This document shows, in pieces, positions 1-9,628 of a DNA stretch of 52,051 nt (position 1 is the first letter of the stretch; the number at the start of each line of letters is the position of its first letter). The notes beneath the pieces were generated by a model that saw only the letters and a program-made list of their open reading frames with translations, ran no database searches and was not told the origin of the DNA. Both the position numbers and the translations under genes were made by a program. The DNA is from Robiginitomaculum sp. Lineage in GTDB: Bacteria; Pseudomonadota; Alphaproteobacteria; Caulobacterales; Maricaulaceae. The stretch covers positions 1 through 52,051 of the forward strand of contig JAJFFS010000018.1 of assembly GCA_021776515.1 (NCBI GenBank), written 5' to 3'.

Positions 1-142
1 GGAAATGGTGATGCCTGGCGATAATGTTAATGTGAATGTCGAGCTGATTCAGCCGATTGCCATGGAAGAGAAACTACGTTTTGCTATCCGTGAAGGTGGC
101 CGCACTGTCGGCGCCGGCGTGGTCAGCAAAATTATCGAATAA
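1..142 (+). CDS. tuf: Elongation factor Tu, C-terminal end (partial)
   Basis: The last 46 codons of EF-Tu, the GTPase that delivers aminoacyl-tRNA to the ribosome; the gene begins before the window. The frame opens at base 2 and ends with TAA at 140-142. It reads [20 protein letters not shown] and then the [18 protein letters not shown] ending, which is the last beta-barrel domain that contacts tRNA and EF-Ts. Lying just ahead of rpsJ fits the usual proteobacterial str-S10 junction. Only the C-terminus is visible, so GTPase motifs cannot be checked. Confidence 0.97.
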   Translation, partial: EMVMPGDNVNVNVELIQPIAMEEKLRFAIREGGRTVGAGVVSKIIE

Positions 143-157
143 GACTATTCATCGAGC

Positions 158-180
158 GCGGTGCCCAGTTTGGGCGCCGC
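158..180 (+). promoter_or_regulatory. Hairpin in the tuf-rpsJ gap
   Basis: Ten-base inverted repeat (158-167 with 171-180, one G-U pair, 3-base loop) in the 75-base gap between tuf and rpsJ. No T-run follows, so it is not a standard Rho-independent terminator. It could be a processing site, a pause or part of an S10-operon leader; the role is unknown. Confidence 0.4.
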
Positions 181-217
181 GTTCACTTATTCACCAGCTA
201 AAGTTCGGACAAGAATA

Positions 218-532
218 ATGGACCGCCAAAATATACGCATCCGCCTTAAGGCATTCGACCATCGAGTGCTGGACCATTCAGCGGTAGAGATTTTGAATAC
301 AGCGAAGCGCACTGGTGCTTCGGTACGCGGACCTATTCCGCTGCCAACCCGTATTGAAAAATTCACCGTGAACCGCTCACCACACGTCAATAAAAAGTCA
401 CGTGAGCAATTTGAAATTCGCATTCACAAGCGGGTGCTGGATATTGTTGATCCAACACCGCAAACCGTTGATGCGCTGATGAAGCTTGATCTGTCGGCTG
501 GTGTCGATGTCGAAATCAAGTTGGGAGCGTAA
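218..532 (+). CDS. rpsJ: 30S ribosomal protein S10
   Basis: S10 (NusE), 104 residues, the usual length. It binds the head of the small subunit and also forms the NusB-NusE antitermination complex. The protein begins [19 protein letters not shown] and includes the family's [27 protein letters not shown] stretch in slightly varied form. The open frame extends back to 161, but those residues do not belong to S10, and the ATG at 218 gives the canonical N-terminus. First gene of the S10 cluster; rplC follows after 3 bases. Confidence 0.97.
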   Translation: MDRQNIRIRLKAFDHRVLDHSAVEILNTAKRTGASVRGPIPLPTRIEKFTVNRSPHVNKKSREQFEIRIHKRVLDIVDPTPQTVDALMKLDLSAGVDVEIKLGA

Positions 533-535
533 GTT

Positions 536-1273
536 ATGCGTTCAGGTGTTATTGCAAAAAAACTGGGTATGAGCCGTATCTTTAATGAAGATGGTGCTCA
601 TGTGCCTGTCACCGTTCTTGAGCTGGGTGGTTGCGCCGTTGTTGCGCACCGTACTGTCGAACGTGACGGTTACAGCGCTCTACAATTGGGTGCCGGTAAA
701 GCCAAGGTTTCACGCACATCCAAAGCTATGCGCGGGCATTTTGCCAAGGCAGAAGTTGAGCCTCGTCAACATGTTTCAGAGTTTCGGGTTTCGGATGATT
801 GTCTTTTGGACGTTGGTGCGGAGCTGTCTGCAGAGCATTTTGTCCCCGGGCAAAAGGTTGATGTTGCCGCTGTTTCTATCGGTAAAGGTTTCGCCGGTGC
901 GATGAAGCGTCACAACTTTGGTGGCCTTCGCGCCACCCACGGTGTGTCTATCTCTCACCGTAGTCATGGTTCAACCGGTCAGTGTCAGGATCCGGGCAAG
1001 GTTTTCAAAGGCAAGAAAATGGCCGGCCATATGGGCGCCAGCCGCGTTAGTACACAAAACCTCGAAGTGGTTCGCACCGATGCGGATCGTGGTTTGATTT
1101 TGGTTCGTGGTGCTGTGCCAGGGTCCAAAGGAGCCTGGATTGAAATTCGTGACGCTGTTAAGGGCGCAGGTGCTGATGTGCCCAAGCCAGGCGTTGTTAA
1201 AGTTGCTGCCGCACCTGAAGCTGCACCAGCCGAGGCCCCTGCCGAAGCTCCTGCTGCCGAGAAGGAAGACTAG
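536..1273 (+). CDS. rplC: 50S ribosomal protein L3
   Basis: L3, an early assembly protein whose long loop reaches toward the peptidyl transferase centre. At 245 residues it is longer than the E. coli protein (about 209). The conserved [14 protein letters not shown] segment lies near residues 160-172. The extra length is a C-terminal Ala/Pro/Glu tail (about residues 222-245, [20 protein letters not shown]), of a kind common in alphaproteobacterial L3. It follows rpsJ at 3 bases and its TAG touches the rplD start region, so the genes are co-transcribed. Confidence 0.97.
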   Translation: MRSGVIAKKLGMSRIFNEDGAHVPVTVLELGGCAVVAHRTVERDGYSALQLGAGKAKVSRTSKAMRGHFAKAEVEPRQHVSEFRVSDDCLLDVGAELSAEHFVPGQKVDVAAVSIGKGFAGAMKRHNFGGLRATHGVSISHRSHGSTGQCQDPGKVFKGKKMAGHMGASRVSTQNLEVVRTDADRGLILVRGAVPGSKGAWIEIRDAVKGAGADVPKPGVVKVAAAPEAAPAEAPAEAPAAEKED

Positions 1274-1275
1274 TG

Positions 1276-1896
1276 ATGAAAATTAAAGTCACAACACTGG
1301 GCGCAAAAGCCGCTGGCGAGCTGGAGCTTGCTGACGACATTTTTGGGCTGGAACCACGCAAAGACATTTTGCACCGCATGGTTCGTTACCAACTGGCCAA
1401 GCGCCAGGCCGGTACGCATAAAACCAAAGGCCGTTCTGAAATCTCTCTTACCGGCAAGCGGTTTGGCAATCAGAAAGGTGGCGGTACTGCCCGTCACGGC
1501 TCACGTCGGTCCAATATCTTTATTGGTGGTGGCCGTGCGTTTGGTCCGGTTGTTCGCAGCCATGCCCATAACTTGCAGAAGAAAGTACGGCGTATGGCGA
1601 TTAAACATGCGCTTTCTGCCAAGGCTGGTGCCAAAGAGCTTATCATTGTCGATGAAGCTAAAATGAAAGCACCCAAAACCAAGGATCTGCGTGATTCATT
1701 TGCCAAACTTGGTATTGAAAACGCCTTGATTGTTGGTGGTGCCGAGCTGGACAAGAATTTTTCACTTGCCGCACGCAATATTCCTAATGTGGATGTTGTT
1801 CCCAGTGCCGGCATTAATGTTTATGATGTGTTGCGCCGCCATACCCTGGTTTTGACCAAGGATGCGGTTGCCGATCTGGAGGCACGGTTCAAATGA
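1276..1896 (+). CDS. rplD: 50S ribosomal protein L4
   Basis: L4, 206 residues; its extended loop lines the peptide exit tunnel, and in gammaproteobacteria it also represses its own operon. The family segment [20 protein letters not shown] lies near residues 57-76 and corresponds to the tunnel loop. The frame could start at a GTG at 1273 that overlaps the rplC stop; the ATG at 1276 is preferred. The stop overlaps the rplW start by 4 bases (ATGA), so translation is probably coupled. Confidence 0.97.
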   Translation: MKIKVTTLGAKAAGELELADDIFGLEPRKDILHRMVRYQLAKRQAGTHKTKGRSEISLTGKRFGNQKGGGTARHGSRRSNIFIGGGRAFGPVVRSHAHNLQKKVRRMAIKHALSAKAGAKELIIVDEAKMKAPKTKDLRDSFAKLGIENALIVGGAELDKNFSLAARNIPNVDVVPSAGINVYDVLRRHTLVLTKDAVADLEARFK

Positions 1897-2186
1897 GCAC
1901 CGAGCGCCATTACGATACAATTCTCGCCCCGGTAATCACGGAAAAGGCAACTTTGCTTTCTGAGCATAACAAAGTTGTATTTCGGGTTCTCTTGAGTGCG
2001 AACAAGAAAGAAATTGCCGAGGCTGTTGAAGCACTTTTCAAAGTCAAGGTTGAAAAAGTTAACACCATCCGCACCCCCGGTAAGGTCAAGCGTTTTCGCG
2101 GCCATCTGGGCAAGCGCGTGGACGTCAAAAAAGCCATCGTGACACTTGTCGAGGGACATTCCATCGACATCACGACGGGTCTTTGA
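1893..2186 (+). CDS. rplW: 50S ribosomal protein L23
   Basis: L23, 97 residues, sits at the exit of the peptide tunnel and is the docking point for trigger factor and SRP. The sequence shows the family pattern [21 protein letters not shown] at the N-terminus and the [20 protein letters not shown] region, followed by the KKAIVTL strand. It starts inside the end of rplD (ATGA overlap) and ends 15 bases before rplB. Confidence 0.97.
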   Translation: MSTERHYDTILAPVITEKATLLSEHNKVVFRVLLSANKKEIAEAVEALFKVKVEKVNTIRTPGKVKRFRGHLGKRVDVKKAIVTLVEGHSIDITTGL

Positions 2187-2201
2187 GTTTAGGGTAGGGA
2201 A

Positions 2202-3044
2202 ATGGCTCTTAAAACGTTCAAACCAACGTCTCCTGGTCGCCGCGCACTGGTCATTGTTGATCGCAGCGGTTTGTGGAAAGGACGCCCCGAGAAGACCCTC
2301 GTTGAAGGTCTGAGCAAAAAGGGTGGCCGTAATAATCATGGCCGTATTACCATGCGCCGTCGCGGTGGTGGTGCCAAACGCCTCTATCGTATGGTTGACT
2401 TCAAACGTCGCAAATATGATGAGATCGGTACGATTGCCCGGATTGAGTATGACCCGAACCGTACCGCCTTTATCGCCCTCGTTGAATATGCTGATGGTGA
2501 AAAGTGCTATATTTTAGCCCCACAGCGCCTGGCTGCAGGCGACAAGGTTATCTCTTCACGCAACGGCGCTGATGTAAAACCTGGTAATTGCATGCCATTG
2601 CGCACAATGCCGGTGGGTACGATTATCCATAATGTGGAAATGAAACCGGAAAAGGGGGGGCAAATTGCCCGTTCAGCCGGGGCGTATTGCCAATTGGTTG
2701 GTCGTGATGGTGGTTTCGCGCAAATTCGCCTGAAATCCGGTGAGATGCGTCTGGTTCCTGATAGCTGTATGGCTACTGTTGGTGCTGTATCTAATCAGGA
2801 TCACATGAATACCAATAAAGGTAAGGCTGGCCGTAATCGCTGGCTTGGCAAACGCCCCAGTGTTCGCGGCGTAGCCATGAACCCGGTTGACCACCCTCAT
2901 GGTGGTGGTGAAGGCCGGACCTCGGGTGGTCGCCACCCTGTTACTCCCTGGGGTAAACCAACCAAGGGTGCGCGCACGCGCAAGAAGAATAAGCCTTCGG
3001 ATAAATTTATTGTCCGTTCCCGTCATTTGAAGAAAAAGCGTTAG
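2202..3044 (+). CDS. rplB: 50S ribosomal protein L2
   Basis: L2, 280 residues, the usual size; a primary 23S rRNA binder needed for subunit joining and peptidyl transfer. Visible hallmarks are the N-terminal [14 protein letters not shown], the [16 protein letters not shown] stretch and, near the C-terminus, [15 protein letters not shown], which holds the conserved histidine implicated in peptidyl transferase activity. A ribosome-binding site, AGGGTAGGG, lies just upstream. Located between rplW and rpsS as in most bacteria. Confidence 0.98.
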   Translation: MALKTFKPTSPGRRALVIVDRSGLWKGRPEKTLVEGLSKKGGRNNHGRITMRRRGGGAKRLYRMVDFKRRKYDEIGTIARIEYDPNRTAFIALVEYADGEKCYILAPQRLAAGDKVISSRNGADVKPGNCMPLRTMPVGTIIHNVEMKPEKGGQIARSAGAYCQLVGRDGGFAQIRLKSGEMRLVPDSCMATVGAVSNQDHMNTNKGKAGRNRWLGKRPSVRGVAMNPVDHPHGGGEGRTSGGRHPVTPWGKPTKGARTRKKNKPSDKFIVRSRHLKKKR

Positions 3045-3054
3045 GAGCCGTTAA

Positions 3055-3333
3055 GTGCCACGTTCGGTTTGGAAAGGTCCGTTTGTTGATGGGTATCTGC
3101 TTAAAAAGGCAGAGGCCAGTCATGCAGAAGGACGCAAAAAAGCAATTAAAACCTGGTCGCGTCGCTCGACCATTCTGCCACAATTTGTTGGCCTGACATT
3201 TCAGGTTCACAACGGCAGGAAGTTTATCCCGGTAATTATTAACGAGGATATGATCGGGCACAAGCTTGGCGAATTTTCGCCAACGCGGACCTATTATGGT
3301 CACACGGCCGACAAGAAAGTTAAACGGGGTTAA
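3055..3333 (+). CDS. rpsS: 30S ribosomal protein S19
   Basis: S19, 92 residues, on the head of the small subunit next to S13 and in contact with A-site tRNA. The start codon is GTG ([18 protein letters not shown]), preceded by AGGAG. The conserved [21 protein letters not shown] and [14 protein letters not shown] motifs are present. Two bases separate its stop from rplV. Confidence 0.97.
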   Translation: MPRSVWKGPFVDGYLLKKAEASHAEGRKKAIKTWSRRSTILPQFVGLTFQVHNGRKFIPVIINEDMIGHKLGEFSPTRTYYGHTADKKVKRG

Positions 3334-3335
3334 TT

Positions 3336-3716
3336 ATGGGTAAAACTGCAAATCCCCGCCGCGTTGGCGACACAGAAGCTTTTGCCAAAGCGCGTAACTT
3401 GCGCGGTAGTGCACAAAAGCTGAATCTTGTGGCGCAATCCATTCGCGGTATGAAGGTCGAGAAAGCTTTGGCCGCTCTGGAATTTTCGCGTCGGCGTATA
3501 TCACTGCCTGTGCGTAAATGCCTGGAGTCAGCCATTGCCAATGCTGAAAACAATCATGGTTTGGACATCGACCAACTTGTGGTGTCGCAGGCCTATGTAG
3601 GCAAGAACCTGGTGATGAAACGCTGGCGCGCCCGCGCTCGTGGCCGTTCTGCCAAAATCATGAAACCATTTTCAGAAATCACTATTGTTGTGCGCGAAGT
3701 TGAGGAGCAAGCCTGA
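3336..3716 (+). CDS. rplV: 50S ribosomal protein L22
   Basis: L22, 126 residues; its beta-hairpin loop lines the exit tunnel, where macrolide-resistance changes fall in other bacteria. The family signature near the C-terminus is seen as [20 protein letters not shown], followed by the [10 protein letters not shown] strand. The stop codon TGA shares a base with the rpsC ATG (TGATG), so translation of the two is probably coupled. Confidence 0.97.
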   Translation: MGKTANPRRVGDTEAFAKARNLRGSAQKLNLVAQSIRGMKVEKALAALEFSRRRISLPVRKCLESAIANAENNHGLDIDQLVVSQAYVGKNLVMKRWRARARGRSAKIMKPFSEITIVVREVEEQA

Positions 3717-4420
3717 TGGGTCATAAGGTCAATCCGATCGGGCTTCGGCTCGGCATTAACCGCACATGGGATTCGCGTTGGTATGCAAATACCAAAGAGT
3801 ACGGGCGTCTGCTGCATGAGGATTTACGTCTGCGTAAATTTATCAAGGCACGTCTCAGCCAGGCTGGTATCTCCCGCATTGTTATTGAGCGCCCGCACAA
3901 AAAATGTCGCATCACTATTTATACCGCTCGTCCGGGCGTGGTAATTGGTAAAAAAGGTGCTGATATTGAAACTCTGCGCAAGGCGCTTGGCAAAATTGTT
4001 AATGATGAAGTGTTCGTCAATCTGGTTGAAATTCGCAAAGCCGAAATTGATGCCACTCTGGTTGCCGAAGGCATTGCCCAACAGCTTGAACGTCGTATGG
4101 CTTTTCGCCGCGCGATGAAACGCGCTTTGCAAACGGCAACTCGTATGGGTGCCAAAGGTTGCAAAATTAAGCTGGGTGGCCGCTTAAACGGTGCAGAAAT
4201 TGCGCGCACAGAACAATATGCAGAAGGCTCTGTGCCATTGCATACACTGCGCGCTGACATTGATTATGGAACCGCCGAAGCCAAAACGGCCATGGGCATT
4301 ATCGGGATTAAGGTCTGGATCTACAAAGGTGAGATCATGGAACACGACCCGATGGCGCAAGACCGCAAGGCTGAAGCTGCTGGCGAAAATCGCGCGCGCT
4401 CCAACCGCGCTAGTGCATAA
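3716..4420 (+). CDS. rpsC: 30S ribosomal protein S3
   Basis: S3, 234 residues; part of the mRNA entry channel and its helicase activity. [20 protein letters not shown] is the canonical N-terminus. A KH domain follows, with its [18 protein letters not shown] core near residues 72-90, and then the C-terminal [20 protein letters not shown] region. The C-terminal extension is short and charged. It starts on the last base of rplV. Confidence 0.98.
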   Translation: MGHKVNPIGLRLGINRTWDSRWYANTKEYGRLLHEDLRLRKFIKARLSQAGISRIVIERPHKKCRITIYTARPGVVIGKKGADIETLRKALGKIVNDEVFVNLVEIRKAEIDATLVAEGIAQQLERRMAFRRAMKRALQTATRMGAKGCKIKLGGRLNGAEIARTEQYAEGSVPLHTLRADIDYGTAEAKTAMGIIGIKVWIYKGEIMEHDPMAQDRKAEAAGENRARSNRASA

Positions 4421-4441
4421 ATAAAGGTATAGGGCAGGACC

Positions 4442-4858
4442 ATGCTGCAACCAAAAAAGACAAAGTATCGCAAGATGCACAAAGGCCGTATCAAAGGCAC
4501 GGCCAAGGGCGGGTTTACGCTGAACTTTGGTTCTTATGGCTTAAAAGCCCTGGAGCCGGAACGGGTAACCTCGCGTCAGATTGAGGCTACACGTCGTGCC
4601 ATCACCCGTCATATGAAACGGGCTGGTCGTGTATGGATCAGAATTTTTCCCGATGTACCCGTGTCGAAAAAACCGACTGAAGTACGGATGGGTAAAGGTA
4701 AAGGCTCGGTAGAGTTTTGGGCCGCCAAGGTTAAGCCTGGTCGGGTCATGTTTGAAATTGATGGTGTTTCTGATGCCGTCGCTCGTGAAGCACTGGCACT
4801 TGGCGCAGCCAAATTGCCGATCAAATGTAAAATCGTCGCCCGTCAGGGCGAGGGTTGA
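4442..4858 (+). CDS. rplP: 50S ribosomal protein L16
   Basis: L16, 138 residues; shapes the A-site tRNA binding region of the large subunit. The N-terminus [19 protein letters not shown] is diagnostic. The [19 protein letters not shown] segment near residues 77-95 is the conserved central motif. It ends 22 bases before rpmC. Confidence 0.97.
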   Translation: MLQPKKTKYRKMHKGRIKGTAKGGFTLNFGSYGLKALEPERVTSRQIEATRRAITRHMKRAGRVWIRIFPDVPVSKKPTEVRMGKGKGSVEFWAAKVKPGRVMFEIDGVSDAVAREALALGAAKLPIKCKIVARQGEG

Positions 4859-4880
4859 GCGCGCGAGAGGAGAGTAAGTT

Positions 4881-5087
4881 ATGAACGCTAGTGATATTCG
4901 CGCGATGAGCGCTGATCAAATCAAGGACGAGCTTGTAACCTTGAAGAAAGAGCAATTTAACCTGCGCTTTCAACAGGCGACAGGCCAACTGGAAAACACG
5001 GCGCGTGTTCGTGTTGTACGACACGACATTGCGCGTCTTAAAACAGTCTTGCATGCCAAGGCTAATGAAACCAAGGGAGAGGGCTGA
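4881..5087 (+). CDS. rpmC: 50S ribosomal protein L29
   Basis: L29, 68 residues, a two-helix protein beside L23 at the tunnel exit. The family motif [22 protein letters not shown] is clear at residues 22-43. AGGAGAG lies 8-10 bases before the ATG. Its TGA overlaps the rpsQ ATG by one base. Confidence 0.96.
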   Translation: MNASDIRAMSADQIKDELVTLKKEQFNLRFQQATGQLENTARVRVVRHDIARLKTVLHAKANETKGEG

Positions 5088-5320
5088 TGCCCAAACGTCT
5101 TCTGACTGGCGTCGTCGTTAGCGACAAGGGTGCCAAGACAATTGTGGTGAAAGTCGAACGGACTTTTCTCCACCCGCTGTATCGTAAAATCATACGGCGG
5201 TCGAAACGCTATCATGCTCATGACGAGAAGAATGCGTTTAAAACCGGTGACAATGTCACCATTCAAGAGTGTGCGCCGAAGTCTAAACTGAAGCGTTGGG
5301 AAGTGGTTGCGCAGGCCTAG
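5087..5320 (+). CDS. rpsQ: 30S ribosomal protein S17
   Basis: S17, 77 residues, an OB-fold protein that binds 16S rRNA early in assembly. The sequence shows [25 protein letters not shown], the [20 protein letters not shown] core and the C-terminal SKLKRWEVV, all typical. It starts on the last base of rpmC. A 39-base gap separates it from rplN. Confidence 0.97.
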   Translation: MPKRLLTGVVVSDKGAKTIVVKVERTFLHPLYRKIIRRSKRYHAHDEKNAFKTGDNVTIQECAPKSKLKRWEVVAQA

Positions 5321-5359
5321 TCTAATCTTAGGAACCACGCGATTGAGGAGGATCCTGCT

Positions 5360-5728
5360 GTGATCCAGATGCAGAGTAATTTACAGGTCGCCGATAATTC
5401 AGGTGCCCGCCGTGTCCAGTGCATTAAAGTGCTGGGCGGTGCCAAGCGTCGCTATGCACGCATTGGTGATATTATCGTTGTCTCGGTTAAGGAAGCAATT
5501 CCACGGGGCAAGGTTAAAAAAGGTGAGGTACGCAAAGCTGTTGTCGTGCGTACCAGAAAAGATATTCAACGTGCCGATGGCTCGACGATCCGCTTTGACG
5601 GCAATGCCGCCGTGCTGATCAACAACAATAATGAGCCTGTTGGTACACGTATTTTTGGCCCGGTTCCTCGTGAACTTCGCGCTAAAAAGCACATGAAAAT
5701 CGTTTCATTAGCACCGGAGGTGCTGTAA
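5360..5728 (+). CDS. rplN: 50S ribosomal protein L14
   Basis: L14, 122 residues, at the subunit interface and the site bound by the silencing factor RsfS. The start is GTG, giving [20 protein letters not shown], the canonical N-terminus, behind a strong GAGGAGG. The family signature region ([25 protein letters not shown]) is intact. The stop shares one base with the rplX ATG. Confidence 0.97.
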   Translation: MIQMQSNLQVADNSGARRVQCIKVLGGAKRRYARIGDIIVVSVKEAIPRGKVKKGEVRKAVVVRTRKDIQRADGSTIRFDGNAAVLINNNNEPVGTRIFGPVPRELRAKKHMKIVSLAPEVL

Positions 5729-6045
5729 TGGCCGCGAAAATTAAAAAAGGCGATAAAGTCATCGTACTTGCTGGTAAGGACAAGGGCCGTACTGGCGAGG
5801 TCGTCAAAATGATCACCGATACAAATCGGGCTGTTGTTTCAGGCGTGAACATGGTCAAGCGCCATACGCGTCCTACACAATACGACCCCGGTGGTATCAA
5901 GGAAAAAGAAGCACCATTGCACGTTTCAAACCTGGCTGTTGCTGATCCCAAATCGGGCAAGGTAACACGGGTAGGGTTCAAAACCCTTAAAGACGGTAAA
6001 AAGGTTCGCTTTGCGAAAAAGTCAGGCGAGGTAATCGATGTCTGA
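5728..6045 (+). CDS. rplX: 50S ribosomal protein L24
   Basis: L24, 105 residues, an assembly initiator with a KOW motif. The N-terminal [22 protein letters not shown] is the KOW core, and [15 protein letters not shown] with [15 protein letters not shown] follow in the expected order. Its end overlaps the rplE start by 8 bases. Confidence 0.97.
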   Translation: MAAKIKKGDKVIVLAGKDKGRTGEVVKMITDTNRAVVSGVNMVKRHTRPTQYDPGGIKEKEAPLHVSNLAVADPKSGKVTRVGFKTLKDGKKVRFAKKSGEVIDV

Positions 6046-6598
6046 GACAGCTTATGAACCACGGATGAAAACGCGCTACCGCGAGTCTGTTCGTGAAAAA
6101 ATGACCAAGCAATTTGGTTATAAAAATGAAATGCAGATCCCGCGTCTTGATAAGATTGTTATCAATATGGGCGTTGGTGAAGCGGTTCAGGATTCCAAAA
6201 AAATCAACAGTGTGTTGAATGATTTGGCGTTGATTGCCGGGCAAAAGCCGGTTGCAACACTTGCCAAGAAATCCATTGCCGGTTTCAAACTGCGTGATGG
6301 CATGAAAATTGGTGCCAAGGTTACACTGCGTCGGGACCAGATGTATGAGTTTATGGACCGGCTGGTTAATATTGCCCTGCCACGGGTTCGTGATTTTCGC
6401 GGCCTGAGCGGGAAAAGTTTTGATGGTCGTGGCAACTTTGCCATGGGCCTGAAAGAACACCTCGTGTTTCCAGAGGTTGATTACGATAAAATTGATCAAA
6501 TCTGGGGCATGGACATTGTTGTCTGTACGACAGCAAAAACTAATGATGAAGCAAAAGCCCTGTTGGCAGAGTTCGATTTTCCCTTCCGGGCAAAATAG
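6038..6598 (+). CDS. rplE: 50S ribosomal protein L5
   Basis: L5, 186 residues; binds 5S rRNA and forms a bridge to S13. The family signature [20 protein letters not shown] is at about residues 32-51 and the [25 protein letters not shown] block follows. The C-terminal [14 protein letters not shown] ending is standard. It overlaps the end of rplX. Confidence 0.97.
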   Translation: MSETAYEPRMKTRYRESVREKMTKQFGYKNEMQIPRLDKIVINMGVGEAVQDSKKINSVLNDLALIAGQKPVATLAKKSIAGFKLRDGMKIGAKVTLRRDQMYEFMDRLVNIALPRVRDFRGLSGKSFDGRGNFAMGLKEHLVFPEVDYDKIDQIWGMDIVVCTTAKTNDEAKALLAEFDFPFRAK

Positions 6599-6650
6599 TA
6601 CTGACGCATCAGGGAACGCGGGTATTCGCCCGCACTTGGAGGAAGACTTA

Positions 6651-6956
6651 ATGGCTAAGATGAGTGCCATTGAACGCAATAATAAACGAATCCGGATGGT
6701 TGAGCGATATGCCGCCAAACGGGCTCGTCTGAAAGATATTGCGCGTAATAAAGACCTGCCCATTGAGGAGCGGATCGCTGCGCAAATCAAACTTTCAGAA
6801 ATGCCACGTAACTCTGCGCAAACGCGGATACGTAACCGGTGCGAACTTACCGGTCGGCCACGTGGTTATTATCGTAAATTTAAAATGTCGCGGATTGCAC
6901 TGCGGGAATTGGCAAATCAGGGCCAGCTTCCCGGTGTGACCAAGTCGAGCTGGTAG
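6651..6956 (+). CDS. rpsN: 30S ribosomal protein S14 (zinc-free type)
   Basis: S14, 101 residues, on the small-subunit head. The frame extends upstream to 6477 inside rplE, but the ATG at 6651 with GGAGG just ahead gives the canonical [20 protein letters not shown] start. Only one cysteine is present ([11 protein letters not shown]), so this is the longer form without the CxxC zinc pairs. It ends with the standard GVTKSSW. Confidence 0.97.
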   Translation: MAKMSAIERNNKRIRMVERYAAKRARLKDIARNKDLPIEERIAAQIKLSEMPRNSAQTRIRNRCELTGRPRGYYRKFKMSRIALRELANQGQLPGVTKSSW

Positions 6957-6965
6957 GAGGTAACA

Positions 6966-7361
6966 ATGGCGATTAGTGATCCGCTGGGCGATATGCTCAC
7001 TCGTATCCGTAATGCGTTGATGCGTCGGCGCGGCAAGACCGTGACCCCGGCATCAAGACTGCGCAAGCGTGTACTCGATGTGCTCGAGCATGAAGGTTAT
7101 ATCCGTGGTTACGCGGAAGTGGAGCAAGATGGCTTCCCGACCTTCGAGATCGAGCTAAAGTATTATGAAGGTGAACCTGTTATTTCGGAGATCAAGCGTG
7201 TCTCCAAACCAGGTCGCCGTGTTTATTCATCTGTCAAAGACCTGCCACGTGTGCAAAACGGGCTTGGTATTTCTATCGTCTCTACCCCCAAGGGTGTGAT
7301 GTCGGATACCACGGCGCGCGAACACAATGTTGGCGGCGAAATTCTTTGCCAGGTCAGCTAG
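6966..7361 (+). CDS. rpsH: 30S ribosomal protein S8
   Basis: S8, 131 residues; a primary 16S rRNA binder and, in E. coli, the repressor of the spc operon. It begins [19 protein letters not shown] and ends with the signature [36 protein letters not shown] lies 5 bases upstream of the ATG. Confidence 0.97.
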   Translation: MAISDPLGDMLTRIRNALMRRRGKTVTPASRLRKRVLDVLEHEGYIRGYAEVEQDGFPTFEIELKYYEGEPVISEIKRVSKPGRRVYSSVKDLPRVQNGLGISIVSTPKGVMSDTTAREHNVGGEILCQVS

Positions 7362-7371
7362 GGGAACGGAT

Positions 7372-7905
7372 ATGTCACGTATTGGCAAAAAACCTGTTGA
7401 AATCCCTGCTGGAGTAACCACAGAGCTTGGCGGCAAATCCTTCAAGGTGAAGGGGCCAAAAGGCGAGCTTGGCATGACCTTTGTAAATGAGGTTGAAGTT
7501 ACTATTGATGGTAATGTGCTGACGGTTTCTCCCAAGGATGATTCTCAGCGTTCCCGCGCTATGTGGGGGCTGCAGCGTTCGTTGGCGGCCAACCTTATTG
7601 AAGGTGTCACTAACGGGTACAGCAAAGAGCTAGAGTTGCGCGGTGTTGGTTATCGTGCCCAGATGAAGGGCAGCAATATTGTTATGCAATTGGGCTTTAG
7701 CCATGAGGTTAATTATACACCACGTGCTGGTGTGACCCTGGCAACACCCAAGCCTACGCAAATTATCGTTTCGGGTGCTGACAAGCAGGCCGTGGGTCAA
7801 ACCGCCGCTGAAATTCGCAGTTTCCGTAAACCTGAACCCTACAAGGGCAAAGGCGTGCGGTATGTTGGCGAATTTGTCAGGTCCAAGGAAGGCAAGAAGA
7901 AATAG
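7372..7905 (+). CDS. rplF: 50S ribosomal protein L6
   Basis: L6, 177 residues, two repeated alpha/beta domains near the factor-binding site. The start at 7372 gives [15 protein letters not shown]; the longer frame from 7327 would only reach back into rpsH. The C-terminal signature [14 protein letters not shown] is present at about residues 156-169. Located 10 bases after rpsH and 2 before rplR. Confidence 0.97.
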   Translation: MSRIGKKPVEIPAGVTTELGGKSFKVKGPKGELGMTFVNEVEVTIDGNVLTVSPKDDSQRSRAMWGLQRSLAANLIEGVTNGYSKELELRGVGYRAQMKGSNIVMQLGFSHEVNYTPRAGVTLATPKPTQIIVSGADKQAVGQTAAEIRSFRKPEPYKGKGVRYVGEFVRSKEGKKK

Positions 7906-7907
7906 CC

Positions 7908-8264
7908 ATGATCGATTCACGTACAAAATTAAAGCGGCGCGCTACGCGCAATCGCACAAGGCTGAAAAAACTGGCTGGCGGGATGCCCCGTTTGTCTGTT
8001 TTCCGGTCAAACAAATACATCTATGCCCAGGTTATTGATGATGCCAAAAGTGCCACTTTGGTGCAGGCTTCATCACTGGAAAAAGATGCTGGTGCCAAAG
8101 CAGCGGGTAATGCCGATGCAGCAGGCAAGGTTGGCAAATTAATTGCCGAGCGGGCAAAAAAGGCCGGTATCAAGCAAGTCGTGTTTGATCGCGGCGGTTA
8201 TATTTATCACGGACGTGTCAAGGCGCTGGCGGAAGCTGCGCGTGACAGCGGCCTGAAGTTCTAG
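7908..8264 (+). CDS. rplR: 50S ribosomal protein L18
   Basis: L18, 118 residues, binds 5S rRNA with L5. The N-terminal basic [20 protein letters not shown] segment, the [18 protein letters not shown] strand and the C-terminal [22 protein letters not shown] block match the family. It sits 2 bases after rplF. Confidence 0.97.
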   Translation: MIDSRTKLKRRATRNRTRLKKLAGGMPRLSVFRSNKYIYAQVIDDAKSATLVQASSLEKDAGAKAAGNADAAGKVGKLIAERAKKAGIKQVVFDRGGYIYHGRVKALAEAARDSGLKF

Positions 8265-8275
8265 GAGAGCGGATA

Positions 8276-8851
8276 ATGGCAGGCCGTAACGAAAAACGTG
8301 GTCGCAAGGACGACCGGGAAAAAGACGAGTTTACTGATCGTCTGGTTTTCATCAATCGCGTTGCCGCGGTGGTGAAAGGTGGTCGTCGGTTCTCATTTGC
8401 CGCCCTCGTGGTGGTTGGCGATGAAAAGGGCCGTGTTGGTTTTGGTCATGGTAAGGCGCGTGAAGTGCCTGAGGCCATCCGCAAAGCCACTGAGGAAGCC
8501 AAAAAGACCCTGATTCGGGTGCCGCTGCGCGAAGGCCGTACCCTGCATCACGATGGCAAAGGTCATCATGGTGCTGGCAAGGTTCTACTTCGTGCGGCGC
8601 CTCCGGGTACTGGCGTTATCGCCGGTGGTCCCATGCGTGCGGTGCTCGAAGTTCTTGGGGTTCAGGATGTCGTGGCGAAAAGCCAGGGCTCATCCAACCC
8701 GTATAACATGGTGCGGGCAACCTTTGATGCTTTGCGTAAACAACGCAGCCCACGGGCTATTGCGGCCAAGCGTGGCAAGAAGGTCGCCGACCTTGTGGCC
8801 AGTCGTCAAGATGGTGCCAGTGCCCCTGAAGCCGTTGGCGCTGAAGGCTGA
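8276..8851 (+). CDS. rpsE: 30S ribosomal protein S5
   Basis: S5, 191 residues, with a double-stranded-RNA-binding fold; it affects decoding accuracy. The signature [20 protein letters not shown] is followed by [20 protein letters not shown], then the [20 protein letters not shown] half. The C-terminus carries a slightly longer Ala-rich tail. AGGAG precedes the ATG. Confidence 0.97.
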   Translation: MAGRNEKRGRKDDREKDEFTDRLVFINRVAAVVKGGRRFSFAALVVVGDEKGRVGFGHGKAREVPEAIRKATEEAKKTLIRVPLREGRTLHHDGKGHHGAGKVLLRAAPPGTGVIAGGPMRAVLEVLGVQDVVAKSQGSSNPYNMVRATFDALRKQRSPRAIAAKRGKKVADLVASRQDGASAPEAVGAEG

Positions 8852-8862
8852 GGAACAGAAAA

Positions 8863-9057
8863 ATGGCAAAAGCAAAAACCGTGACCGTGCGCCAAACCGG
8901 CAGCCAGATACGTCGCCCAAAGGATCAGCGCCAGACATTGGTCGGCCTTGGGCTAGGCAGAATTGGCAAGGTGCGCACATTAGAAGATACACCCGCTGTG
9001 CGTGGCATGATTGCCAAAGTATCGCACATGGTCAGCATTGTAGAAGAAAGCGCGTAA
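8863..9057 (+). CDS. rpmD: 50S ribosomal protein L30
   Basis: L30, 64 residues, a small large-subunit protein. The [31 protein letters not shown] segment covers the whole family motif, with the C-terminal [15 protein letters not shown]. It lies between rpsE and rplO, its normal position, 11 bases after rpsE. Confidence 0.95.
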   Translation: MAKAKTVTVRQTGSQIRRPKDQRQTLVGLGLGRIGKVRTLEDTPAVRGMIAKVSHMVSIVEESA

Positions 9058-9081
9058 CACCGTTCTCTTTGGAGCAGAAAA

Positions 9082-9579
9082 ATGAGACTGAACGAACTTA
9101 GCGATAATCCTGGCGCAACTACCAAACGCACACGCGTTGGTCGTGGGCCTGGATCGGGCAAAGGCAAAACCGGCGGACGGGGCGTAAAAGGCCAGAAGTC
9201 TCGCTCAGGTGTAGCGATCAAGGGCTTTGAAGGCGGACAAATGCCGCTTCACATGCGCCTGCCAAAGCGCGGGTTTACCCCGCACAATCAGGCCCGCTAT
9301 GCGGAACTGAGTATTGGCAAGCTGCAAACGGCCATTGATGCCAAGAAAATCGATGCCAAAAAGGCTATAGATGAAGATGCACTGGTTGCTTCTGGCGTTG
9401 TGCGCCGCAAGCGCGATGGCATTCGCCTTCTTGCAAATGGTGCCTTGAAGGCCAAAGTAACATTAACACTCACTGGTGCGACCAAGGCGGCTGTAGCTGC
9501 TGTGGAAAAAGCCGGTGGATCGGTCACGATTATGGCTAAAAAGGCAGATGAACCTGAAGCCAAGGCGTCAAAAGACTAA
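9082..9579 (+). CDS. rplO: 50S ribosomal protein L15
   Basis: L15, 165 residues (E. coli about 144), a late assembly protein. The N-terminus [30 protein letters not shown] and the [18 protein letters not shown] motif are diagnostic. The extra length is a C-terminal Lys/Ala-rich tail ending [14 protein letters not shown]. secY follows after 49 bases. Confidence 0.97.
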   Translation: MRLNELSDNPGATTKRTRVGRGPGSGKGKTGGRGVKGQKSRSGVAIKGFEGGQMPLHMRLPKRGFTPHNQARYAELSIGKLQTAIDAKKIDAKKAIDEDALVASGVVRRKRDGIRLLANGALKAKVTLTLTGATKAAVAAVEKAGGSVTIMAKKADEPEAKASKD

Positions 9580-9628
9580 TCATGGGACCAATTTTGGTCC
9601 TCATTGATGAAACCGGGAACAGATAACC

